NCBI RefSeq assembly: GCF_001424195.1
Contig: NZ_LMOO01000005.1
Location: forward strand, 671,646-735,645
Reading direction: 5' to 3'
DNA: 64,000 nt
Source of the DNA: Cellulomonas sp. Leaf334
GTDB taxonomy: Bacteria > Actinomycetota > Actinomycetes > Actinomycetales > Cellulomonadaceae
A program made the translations under genes and the position numbers. The notes under the pieces are model-generated. The model searched no databases, had not been told where the DNA came from, and saw only the letters and a program-made list of their open reading frames with translations. Every line of letters begins with the position of its first letter. The first letter of the stretch is position 1. Below, piece after piece: positions 44,551 through 52,103 of the stretch.

Positions 44551-45199
44551 GCAGTCCCTTGGCCTCGAGCGCCACCCGTCGGTGCACCGGCGGGGGGACC
44601 AGCGCCGCCTGGACGAGGGTCTGGGGCGTGTCGTGCCGCGTCACGCTGAACCGCGGCCGCAGCCATGCCCCGTCCGTGGCGAGCCGCCGGTCGGAGGTGT
44701 GCACCGCGGTGTACCCGAGCTCGCGCAGCGACCGCAGCGTGCCCCGGTCGTACTGGCCGCGTGGCAGCGCGGCCTCGGTCACCTCCCCGGCGACCGCGGC
44801 GATGACGTCGCGGGCCTCGACGAGCTCGCGTCGGCGCACCTCGGCGGTCATCGCACGCCACGACACGTGGTCCATGCCGTGCGACCCCACCCGCATGCCC
44901 GCCGCGCCGAGCCCGGCGACCTGCTGCGACGTGAGGCTGCCGGGGGTGTCGAGGCGGCCGGCCAGGACGAAGAACGTGGCGGTCAGGCCGCGCTCGAGCA
45001 GGCCGGGCAGACCGATCTCCACGTCGGAGGCGTTCCCGTCGTCGAACGAGACGACCGTCGCGGGCCACGTCGCGATCTCGTCGAGGATCCGCAGGTACTC
45101 GTCCGCGGTGATCCAGTAGCGCGCCTCGTCGTCGTCGATCGTCCGACCCGGGGTCCCGATGCCGTGGAAGCAGATGTTGCGCACGTCCCCGCGGGCCAT
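44534..45199 (-). CDS. Polysaccharide deacetylase (NodB/CE4)
   Basis: A 221-aa NodB-fold hydrolase. Motif 1 is SFDDGNASD (catalytic base and metal Asp) and motif 2 is SHGMDHVSW (metal His pair). It has no signal peptide or membrane helix, unlike most secreted CE4 enzymes, so a cytoplasmic lipid-linked or sugar substrate is possible. It overlaps the upstream GT2 gene by ATGA, so the two are co-translated. Confidence 0.85.
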   Translation of the reverse strand: MARGDVRNICFHGIGTPGRTIDDDEARYWITADEYLRILDEIATWPATVVSFDDGNASDVEIGLPGLLERGLTATFFVLAGRLDTPGSLTSQQVAGLGAAGMRVGSHGMDHVSWRAMTAEVRRRELVEARDVIAAVAGEVTEAALPRGQYDRGTLRSLRELGYTAVHTSDRRLATDGAWLRPRFSVTRHDTPQTLVQAALVPPPVHRRVALEAKGLLKRWR

Positions 45200-46041
45200 C
45201 AGGGTGTCCCCCCGGCCAGGCGCGACGACGTGTCGAGCTCCCACCGCTCGCCACCGCCGCGCGCGCGACGGTCGGCGACGAGCGTCAGGACGGCGTAGAC
45301 GACGCCCGCGGGTGCGAGCCACGGCCGGCGCAGGACGACGTCCGTCAGCCAGCTGGTGCGGCTGGACGCCCGCACCCCGGCGGACCGGGCGCGCAGGGCG
45401 ACGTTCCCGCGGCGCACGCGCGTGAGCCGGGCCACGAGGTCGCGCGTCCGACGAGGCGTCTCGACCTCGGTGGTGACGGAGGTGAGCACGACGCGCTCCT
45501 GGGCGGAGAAGAGGGAGTCGAGGAACAGGTCGTCCGCGAGCACCTCGGGGAACTGCTCGAAGCGGGCGCGGCCGGCGGCGGACAGGGCGATCATGCCCCG
45601 GCCGTAGAGCCCTGTCCGGGCGGCCGGGAGGCGGGACTGGATGGCGTAGTAGCAGCGGACGGCGAGCGGTCGACCCGTCACCACGAGGTGCCGGTCCGGC
45701 ACCGCCGCGAGCGGGGTGGTGCCGTCGGGACCGGGTCGCGTCAGGGCGTCGGCCAGGGCGCGGACGGTGGAGGTCGTCGTCGCGACGTCGGCGTCGAGGT
45801 AGATCCGGGGGGTGCTCTCCGCGACCGCGTCGCCCGCGTTGAGCGCGGCCGCCTTGCCGGGCGACGGCAGGTCGAGCACGCGGACGGCACGGGTGCTCGC
45901 GACGGCGACCGTCTCGTCGACGCACCCGTTGGCCACGACGACCACGTCGAGCTCGCCGGGTGCGGCGCCGGCCAGGAGCCGGTCGAGGTTGCGGCCGATG
46001 ACCGCCGCCTCGTTGTACGCGGCGATGATCACGCTGGTCAT
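45199..46041 (-). CDS. Glycosyltransferase family 2
   Basis: A 280-aa GT-A glycosyltransferase (TSVIIAAYNEAAVIGRNL; VVVANGCVDET; SPGKAAALNAGD; IYLDADV as DxD). LADDLFLDSLF resembles the ED motif region. The C-terminal part is basic with one hydrophobic segment (about 243-256) that could sit on the membrane. It is coupled to the deacetylase gene. Confidence 0.87.
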   Translation of the reverse strand: MTSVIIAAYNEAAVIGRNLDRLLAGAAPGELDVVVVANGCVDETVAVASTRAVRVLDLPSPGKAAALNAGDAVAESTPRIYLDADVATTTSTVRALADALTRPGPDGTTPLAAVPDRHLVVTGRPLAVRCYYAIQSRLPAARTGLYGRGMIALSAAGRARFEQFPEVLADDLFLDSLFSAQERVVLTSVTTEVETPRRTRDLVARLTRVRRGNVALRARSAGVRASSRTSWLTDVVLRRPWLAPAGVVYAVLTLVADRRARGGGERWELDTSSRLAGGTP

Positions 46042-46094
46042 CGGGCTGCCCCTCCTCGTCGCGCCGGTACCGACCGTCCGGCGGGGAGACAGAG

Positions 46095-46140
46095 CCGCAC
46101 CGGACGCGAGCCCGAGACTACGGGATCACGTCCGGTGCGG
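46095..46140 (-). terminator. Hairpin after the DUF4082/beta-helix gene
   Basis: CCGCACCGGACG (46095-46106) and CGTCCGGTGCGG (46129-46140) are a perfect 12-base inverted repeat with a 22-base loop, 20 bases past the stop at 46161 in the minus direction. It would separate that gene from the GT2-deacetylase pair. Confidence 0.6.
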
Positions 46141-46160
46141 GTCATGCCCTGCAGGTGAGG

Positions 46161-47762
46161 TCAGCCGACGCGCTGGCCTGCCTTGGGTCCGTCGTGCCAG
46201 ACGTTCCCGGAGAGCGTCACGGCGGGGGCGTTGACCGAGGAGAACGGTCCGTACGCACCGCCGTTCGGGAAGACGCTCGTCGTGATGCGGTTGTTCGAGA
46301 TGACGACGTTGCCCACGCGGGACAGGACGTCGGTCCCGGCCTGGTAGCCGCCGTACACGGTGTACGCGCCGCCGCCCATCAGGTTGTTGTCGATGAGGAT
46401 GTTCTTCATCGACTGGGCCGAGCCGGTCGACAGGATGATCGCGGAGGTCGAGCCCTTCGCCACCAGGATCGTGTTGTGCGCGATCTTGACGTTGTCGGAC
46501 CCGAGCGACTGGATGCCGTCGTTGTGCGAGTCGGACGTCATGAGCAGGTCGTGGATGTACGAGTCCTGCACCGTGACGTTGTCGCCGATCTTCAGCCCGT
46601 CGATCGTCCTGTGGATGTTCACGCGGGTGAGCGTGTAGTTGCGTCCGGCGACCGCGGCGTCGTTGTTCGTGTTGCCGTTGCCGTCGAGCTCCGAGTCGAT
46701 GATCTGGAGGTTCTTGGCGCCCTCGTCGTTCAGGACGAGCCAGAAGCCGTTCGCCCGGACGATCGAGTTACGGATGACGACGTCGTTCGCCCCGGCCGTG
46801 ATGACCAGCGGCGTGGTGATCAGCTTCGAGTCGATGACCGTGCCCGGCTGGGTGATGCGGGACGGGCCGGTGTACGGCGTCAGGGTGACGCCGGCGGGGA
46901 CACCCGTGTTCGAGGCGTTGGGGAAGGCGCCCGAGGCCGGCGGCGGTGTGGGCGTCGCGGTCGGCGTCGGCGTGGGGGTGGCCGTCGGGGTCGGCTTCGG
47001 CGTGGCCGTCGGCGTCGGCGTCGGGGTGGCCGTCGGCGTGGGCTTCGGGGTGACGGTCGGGGTCGGTGCCGGCGTCTTGGTGGGCGTCGGGGTGGCCGTC
47101 GGCGTCGCCGTGGGGGTACCCGTACCCGTGCCCGTCATCGGCGCGAACACCGCGTCGACCCAGTACTGGCTGCGGTTCCAGGTCTGCTTGGGGAACGAGC
47201 TCGACCTCCCGTACGAGTAGACGCCCGAGTTGCCCTTCGGGACCGAGAGGAGGTCGGTCGTCGAGCCGGACCAGAACTGCTGCGTCTGGTGGTAGCGGCC
47301 CTTCGGTGCGAGGTAGGACGCGACGTAGCCGGAGCCGGCCTTCAGCTTCACGGGCTGGTCGAAGTAGGCGGTCTGCCAGCCGCGGGAGGTCTCGCCGGAG
47401 AACGTGACCGTCGCGAGGCGCTTGCCCGAGGCGTCCCAGAGGTTGCCGACGTGGGTGCCGCTGTTCTCCGGGGTCTTGTAGAACCGGACGCCGAGGACGA
47501 CGCCGTCCGTGGCCGGCGTGAACGGGGTCCCCAGCTCGACGCTGTCCCTGTCACTGTCGACGCTGCCGTTGGCGGGGGCTGCATCGCCCCAGACCGTGAC
47601 CTTGCCCGGCACTGCGGCGGCCGTCTGGGCAGCCGTCGGACCGGCTCCCGCACTGGCGACGCTGAGGGTGACCCCCACGACCGCTGCTGCCGCGACCGTC
47701 GCGATCACTCGCGCCAGTGGCGCACGCCGCGAGGGCGCTCTGTGCATGCTCGATCGATTCAC
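46161..47762 (-). CDS. Secreted protein: DUF4082, Thr-Pro linker, right-handed beta-helix
   Basis: 533 aa from GTG 47762, chosen for GGGAGA upstream; ATG 47747 is the alternative. The signal peptide covers about residues 15-45. A single DUF4082 module (about 55-215; VRFYKTPENSGTH core) matches the four in the 1569-aa protein. A linker of TPTPT repeats (about 215-275) leads to a pectate-lyase/polysaccharidase-like parallel beta-helix (about 300-533; VVIRNSIVRA, LTRVNIHRTIDGLKIGDNVTVQDSYIH). It could bind or cut the polysaccharide; no catalytic residues can be assigned. Confidence 0.87.
   Translation of the reverse strand: MNRSSMHRAPSRRAPLARVIATVAAAAVVGVTLSVASAGAGPTAAQTAAAVPGKVTVWGDAAPANGSVDSDRDSVELGTPFTPATDGVVLGVRFYKTPENSGTHVGNLWDASGKRLATVTFSGETSRGWQTAYFDQPVKLKAGSGYVASYLAPKGRYHQTQQFWSGSTTDLLSVPKGNSGVYSYGRSSSFPKQTWNRSQYWVDAVFAPMTGTGTGTPTATPTATPTPTKTPAPTPTVTPKPTPTATPTPTPTATPKPTPTATPTPTPTATPTPPPASGAFPNASNTGVPAGVTLTPYTGPSRITQPGTVIDSKLITTPLVITAGANDVVIRNSIVRANGFWLVLNDEGAKNLQIIDSELDGNGNTNNDAAVAGRNYTLTRVNIHRTIDGLKIGDNVTVQDSYIHDLLMTSDSHNDGIQSLGSDNVKIAHNTILVAKGSTSAIILSTGSAQSMKNILIDNNLMGGGAYTVYGGYQAGTDVLSRVGNVVISNNRITTSVFPNGGAYGPFSSVNAPAVTLSGNVWHDGPKAGQRVG
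46940..47125. repeat. Degenerate Thr-Pro repeat tract
   Basis: Imperfect tandem 6- and 12-base units (GGCGTC / GGGGTG types) encode alternating TP, with Ala, Val or Lys insertions, in the DUF4082/beta-helix protein. It is a flexible, possibly glycosylated linker; slippage or recombination could change its length in steps of two residues. Confidence 0.8.
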
Positions 47763-48133
47763 GAGGTGTGTCTCCCAACCATCGCGGCGCCTCGGGATGA
47801 CGGACCAGGTGGTCCGATATCCCACTTCTCCGTGCGAGGGGCGCCGTTTTTGTCACTGTCAGATAACGAAGCGGCCCTCATGCTGGCATGGGTGAACTTA
47901 CCGACAAACCTTCACCCGGATGGAGCAATCGCCTGAACCCCCCGATCCTTGGCTGAACTGGAAGAACGTCCAACAAAACTCGTTATGAGATTTGTCTCAC
48001 CATTCGAGACAAATCGAACCTGTTGCCCCATAGAACCGGGCATCTGCGGACAACCTTCACCCGGTCGGGCGAACGGCCCGATGCACCGGCCGGGCGATGA
48101 CACGGCCGGTGCGTCGTGGCAGGCTGCACGACC
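47763..48133. other. 371-base divergent spacer with palindromes and repeated motifs
   Basis: No gene is seen. This is the most AT-rich stretch of the window. It holds a 6-base inverted repeat CGGACC/GGTCCG at 47801-47816, GTCCGATATC at 47812-47821, GGGTGAA at 47890-47896 and TTCACCC at 47911-47917. A long AT-rich palindrome follows at 47989-48015, then CGGACA at 48047-48052 and TTCACCC at 48056-48062. It must carry promoters for both flanking genes. Confidence 0.7.
47989..48015. promoter_or_regulatory. 27-base perfect-arm palindrome
   Basis: GATTTGTCTC and GAGACAAATC are perfect 10-base inverted arms around a 7-base centre. At about 40 percent GC it contrasts sharply with the surroundings. 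It lies 227 bases from one start and 119 from the other, so it is more like an operator for a dimeric regulator than a terminator, though a transcript hairpin is possible. Confidence 0.55.
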
Positions 48134-48985
48134 GTGACGACCCCGGTCCGCCTCAGCCCCGTCGACGACGACGACCTCCCCGAGATCGCTCGGTTCCTGC
48201 ACGAGAACCTCAACGACGGGCTGTCCGCCGACGGCTGGGCGCGCGCCCTCGTGCCCTCCTGGCGCACGGCCGAGCCCACCCACGGCTACTGCCTGAGGGC
48301 CGACGGGATCCTGGTCGGCGTCTACGCCGCCTTCTTCTCGGAGCGAGTGGTCGCCGGCCGGCTGCGACGGGTCTGCAACCTCGCGGCCTGGTGCGTCCTC
48401 GACGGGTACGGGGCGCACGGGCTCAAGCTGCTCCGGGCGCTGCTGTCCTCCGGTGCGGACGTCTACACCGACCTGTCGCCCAGCGGGTCCGTGGTCCCCA
48501 TCGAGCTGCGCCTCGGGTTCCAGCGGCTCGACACCACGACCGACGTCCGGCCGAACCTCCCGTCCTGGCGGCGACGGGTGAGGGTCGTCACCGACCGACG
48601 GCGCATCGCCGACCTGCTGACCGGGCGCGACGCCGAGCTGTTCCGCGACCACGTGGCCGCCGCGGCGGTACGGCACGTGGTCCTGCTCGTCGACGGGCAG
48701 CCGTGCTACGTGATGTACCGGCGCGTCCGCCGCAAGCGCCTGCCCCTGTTCGGTGCCGTCGTGCACGTGGGGGACGCCACCCTGTTCGCGCGCGGCGTCG
48801 GACCCCTCGGTGCGCACCTGCTGGTCAGGGGCATGCCGGTCCTGCTCGCCGAGCGCCGCATCGTCGGCGGGCCCGTGTCGCGGTCGAGGACCGTGCAGGG
48901 GCGGACCAAGCTCTTCAAGGGGGCCGACGTCGAGGCGCGGGACATCGACGACCTCTACAGCGAGATCACCTCCGTTCCGTGGTGA
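48134..48985 (+). CDS. GNAT-like acyltransferase
   Basis: 283 aa from GTG 48134, placed eight bases after a CAGGCT hexamer, suggesting a leaderless message; a GTG at 48116 is an alternative. The start VRLSPVDDDDLPEIARFL and the later GVYAAFFSE and GLKLLRALL segments look like an N-acetyltransferase fold with a second half-domain. It is 53 bases upstream of the ligase gene and may transfer the acyl group made by the ligase, decarboxylase and carrier protein. That role is inferred. Confidence 0.6.
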   Translation: MTTPVRLSPVDDDDLPEIARFLHENLNDGLSADGWARALVPSWRTAEPTHGYCLRADGILVGVYAAFFSERVVAGRLRRVCNLAAWCVLDGYGAHGLKLLRALLSSGADVYTDLSPSGSVVPIELRLGFQRLDTTTDVRPNLPSWRRRVRVVTDRRRIADLLTGRDAELFRDHVAAAAVRHVVLLVDGQPCYVMYRRVRRKRLPLFGAVVHVGDATLFARGVGPLGAHLLVRGMPVLLAERRIVGGPVSRSRTVQGRTKLFKGADVEARDIDDLYSEITSVPW

Positions 48986-49037
48986 CTTCACCCCGTGTGC
49001 CCCGGATCGGGGCTGGGACGGTCGCTACGCTGACGCG

Positions 49038-50600
49038 GTGGTCACGGTCTGGCACGAACTCCTCGCCTCGCGCTCCCGGGTCGCCGGCGACGCTCCTGCG
49101 CTCACCTTCAAGACCGAGACACTGAGCTACGGGGACCTGTGGGCCGCCGCAGCCCGGTGCGGCTCCGCGTTCGCCGGGCTCGGCCTGGAGCGGGAGGACC
49201 GCGTCGCGGTGTTCCTCGAGAAGCGTCCCGAGACGGTGACGGCGTTCCTCGGCGCGTCGGTGGCCGGGGGAGCCTTCGTGCCGGTGAACCCGCTGCTCAA
49301 GCCGCCGCAGGTCGCGCACATCCTCGCCGACTCCGGCGCGCGCGTCCTGGTGACGTCGGCCGCGCGGCTCGAGCTGCTGACGGACGTGCTCGCGCAGTCC
49401 CCGGCGCTGGAGCACGTCGTGGTCGTCGACGAGCCCGGGACCGCCCCCGACGGCGTCGCCGTGCACGGCTGGGCCGCCCTCATGCGTGACGCGACGGTGC
49501 CGCCCCCGGCCCCGGGCGTCGACCTCGACGTCGCCGCGATCCTCTACACCTCCGGCAGCACCGGTCTGCCCAAGGGTGTGGTCCTGAGCCACCGCAACCT
49601 CGTGGTCGGCGCGCAGAGCGTCAGCCAGTACCTCGAGAACACCGCGGACGACGTCATCCTGTCGGTCCTCCCGCTCAGCTTCGACGCCGGTCTGTCCCAG
49701 GTGACCACGGCCCTGGCCGTCGGCGCGCACGTCGTCCTGCTCAACTACCTCGTGGCGGCCGACGTGGCGCGGGCGTGCGCCCGGTGGAAGGTCACCGGGC
49801 TGACGTGCGTGCCGCCGCTGTGGATCCAGATCGCGAACCTGGACTGGCCGCAGGAGGCGCGCGAGTCGCTGCGGTACTTCGCCAACACCGGGGGACGGAT
49901 GCCGAAGACGGTCCTCGACAAGCTGCGCTCGGTCTTTCCCGACGCCAGGCCCTACCTCATGTACGGCCTGACGGAGGCGTTCCGGTCCACCTACCTGGAC
50001 CCCGCCGAGGTGGACCGGCGGCCCGACTCGATCGGCAAGGCGATCCCGAACGCGGAGATCCTCGTGGTCCGGCCCGACGGCACCCGCTGCGACCCCGGGG
50101 AGCCGGGCGAGCTCGTGCACCGCGGCGCACTCGTCTCGCTGGGCTACTGGGGCGACGCCGAGCGCACCGCGCAGCGGTTCCGACCCGTACCCGGACCCAC
50201 CACCGGGCACCGGCTGCCGGAGCTGGCCGTCTGGTCGGGCGACACGGTCGTGGCCGACGAGGACGGGTTCCTCTACTTCGTCGGCCGGGCCGACGAGATG
50301 ATCAAGACGTCCGGCTACCGCGTCAGCCCCACCGAGGTCGAGGAGGCCGCGCTGCGCACCGAGCTCGCGGTCGACGCCGTCGCCTTCGGGGCCGAGGACG
50401 CCCGGCTCGGGCAGCGGATCGTGCTGGTCGTGGCGCCGCCGACGGGCGAGACGCTGGAGCCGACCACGCTCCTGACGGCCCTGCGCAGCACCCTGCCGGC
50501 GTTCATGGTCCCGGCCGAGGTCGTCGTCCGGGACGCGATCCCGCGGTCGCCGAACGGCAAGTACGACAGACCGCGCGTCCGGGCGGAGTACGAGTCGTGA
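49038..50600 (+). CDS. AMP-forming acyl-CoA/acyl-acid ligase, exosortase-A-cassette type
   Basis: 520 aa from GTG 49038; a TACGCT hexamer ends eight bases upstream, indicating a leaderless start. ANL-superfamily motifs are complete: YTSGSTGLPKG (A3), YGLTEAF (A5), SGDTV and the DEDGFLYFVGRADEMIKTSGYRVSP hinge, and PNGKYD with the catalytic Lys. It activates a carboxylic acid as adenylate, probably for the carrier protein 1.3 kb downstream. The family resembles ligases found beside exosortase-A polysaccharide genes in Proteobacteria. Confidence 0.9.
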   Translation: MVTVWHELLASRSRVAGDAPALTFKTETLSYGDLWAAAARCGSAFAGLGLEREDRVAVFLEKRPETVTAFLGASVAGGAFVPVNPLLKPPQVAHILADSGARVLVTSAARLELLTDVLAQSPALEHVVVVDEPGTAPDGVAVHGWAALMRDATVPPPAPGVDLDVAAILYTSGSTGLPKGVVLSHRNLVVGAQSVSQYLENTADDVILSVLPLSFDAGLSQVTTALAVGAHVVLLNYLVAADVARACARWKVTGLTCVPPLWIQIANLDWPQEARESLRYFANTGGRMPKTVLDKLRSVFPDARPYLMYGLTEAFRSTYLDPAEVDRRPDSIGKAIPNAEILVVRPDGTRCDPGEPGELVHRGALVSLGYWGDAERTAQRFRPVPGPTTGHRLPELAVWSGDTVVADEDGFLYFVGRADEMIKTSGYRVSPTEVEEAALRTELAVDAVAFGAEDARLGQRIVLVVAPPTGETLEPTTLLTALRSTLPAFMVPAEVVVRDAIPRSPNGKYDRPRVRAEYES

Positions 50601-51823
50601 CGGCGTCGACCACCGTGAGCGCGTTCGGCGAGGTCGACGGGGTGCTGAGCGTCGGAGGGGTCGGCGTCGACCGGCTGGCACGACGGGTCGGCTCCACGCC
50701 GTTCTTCGCCTACGACCGCACGCTCATCACGCAGCGCGTCGCCCTGCTGCGCTCGCTGCTGCCGGAGCGCCTCAGCCTGGGCTACGCGGTCAAGGCGAAC
50801 CCCATGCCGGCCGTCGTCCACCTGCTGGCCTCGCTCGTCGACTCCCTCGACGTCGCGAGTGCCCACGAGATGCGGGTGGCCCTCGACACCGGCACCGACG
50901 CCTCCCGCGTGAGCTTCGCCGGCCCCGGCAAGACGACCGCGGAGCTCGAGCAGGCCGTCGCGTCCGGCGTCACGATCGAGATCGAGTCCGAGGGCGAGGC
51001 GCGCCGCGTCGTCGCCGTCGGCGAGGAGCTGGGAGTGCGGCCCCGGGTCGCGGTGCGCGTCAACCCGGACTTCGCCGTCCGCGGCTCCGGGATGCGGATG
51101 GGCGGCGGCCCGCAGCAGTTCGGCGTCGACGCGGAGCAGGTGCCGGAGCTCCTGCGCGACCTGGACGCGGCGGGCGTCGACCTGCTCGGGTTCCACGTGT
51201 TCGCCGGCTCGCAGAACCTCTCCGCGGACCTGCTGGTGCAGGCGCAGACGCGCACGGTCGAGCTCGTGCTCGCCCTGGCCGCCGAGTCGCCCCAACCGGT
51301 CCGGTACGTGAACCTCGGCGGCGGGTTCGGCGTCCCGTACTTCCCGCAGGACCAGCCGCTCGACATCGCCGCGGTGGCCGCGAACCTCACCCGTCTCGTC
51401 GAGGACCGGCTCGCGCCGGCGCTCCCCGATGCCGACCTCGTCATCGAGCTCGGTCGCTACCTCGTCGCCGAGGCCGGGGTCTACGTCACGCGGGTGGTCG
51501 ACCGGAAGGTCTCCCGCGGCAGCACCTACCTCGTGGTCGACGGCGGCATGCACCACCAGCTCGCCGCGTCCGGCAACCTCGGCCAGGTGATCCGCCGCAA
51601 CTACCCGCTCGCCGTCGGCGGCCGCGTCTCCGCCGAGCCCGAGGAGACGGCCACGGTCGTCGGGTGCCTCTGCACCCCCCTGGACCTGCTGGGCGACCGC
51701 GTCGAGCTTCCGCGCGCCGACGTCGGCGACCTGGTCGTCGTCTTCCAGGCCGGTGCCTACGGGCTGACGGCCAGCCCGACGGCCTTCCTGGGCCATCCCG
51801 CACCAGTCGAGATCCTCGTCTGA
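50597..51823 (+). CDS. PLP-dependent decarboxylase, exosortase-A-associated type (group IV)
   Basis: 408 aa from GTG 50597, overlapping the ligase stop as GTGA. An alanine-racemase-fold decarboxylase of the DapDC/ornithine type: PLP Lys in GYAVKANPMP, FAGPGKT, HVFAGSQN, and LGGGFGVPYF for the phosphate. GCLCTPLD carries the catalytic Cys of the partner subunit. The phrase GSGMRMGGGPQQFGVDAEQVP is close to the family annotated as exosortase A system-associated. It decarboxylates an amino acid or a carrier-bound amino acid; the substrate is unknown. Confidence 0.9.
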   Translation: MTASTTVSAFGEVDGVLSVGGVGVDRLARRVGSTPFFAYDRTLITQRVALLRSLLPERLSLGYAVKANPMPAVVHLLASLVDSLDVASAHEMRVALDTGTDASRVSFAGPGKTTAELEQAVASGVTIEIESEGEARRVVAVGEELGVRPRVAVRVNPDFAVRGSGMRMGGGPQQFGVDAEQVPELLRDLDAAGVDLLGFHVFAGSQNLSADLLVQAQTRTVELVLALAAESPQPVRYVNLGGGFGVPYFPQDQPLDIAAVAANLTRLVEDRLAPALPDADLVIELGRYLVAEAGVYVTRVVDRKVSRGSTYLVVDGGMHHQLAASGNLGQVIRRNYPLAVGGRVSAEPEETATVVGCLCTPLDLLGDRVELPRADVGDLVVVFQAGAYGLTASPTAFLGHPAPVEILV

Positions 51824-51842
51824 ACCACCACCAAGGAGCTCC

Positions 51843-52103
51843 ATGACCGACGCAACACTCGAGGGTGTCAAGGGCATCGTCGTCACCACCCTGGGCATCG
51901 AGGACCGCGCCGCGACGCTGACGGCGTCCAGCCCGCTCTTCGGCGCCGTGCCGGAGCTGGACTCGCTCGGCGTGCTCGAGGTGGTCACCCGCCTCGAGTC
52001 GCACTTCGGCATCACGATCGACGACGAGGAGTTCTCCGGCGAGATCTTCGAGACGCTCGGCTCCCTCGCGCAGTTCGTCGAGGGCAAGCTCCCGTCGGCC
52101 TGA
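51843..52103 (+). CDS. Acyl carrier protein
   Basis: An 86-aa acidic four-helix carrier protein. Ser in ELDSLGVLEVV is the phosphopantetheine site, and ITIDDEEFSGEIFETLGSLAQFV is the usual helix III region. AAGGAGCTCC precedes the ATG. Directly after the ligase and decarboxylase genes, it is the probable acceptor of the activated acid. Confidence 0.92.
   Translation: MTDATLEGVKGIVVTTLGIEDRAATLTASSPLFGAVPELDSLGVLEVVTRLESHFGITIDDEEFSGEIFETLGSLAQFVEGKLPSA

Noticed and set aside
46940..47125. CRISPR-like or minisatellite array
   Set aside because: Units are short, degenerate and in frame with the TP linker of a secreted protein; there are no unique spacers or cas genes.
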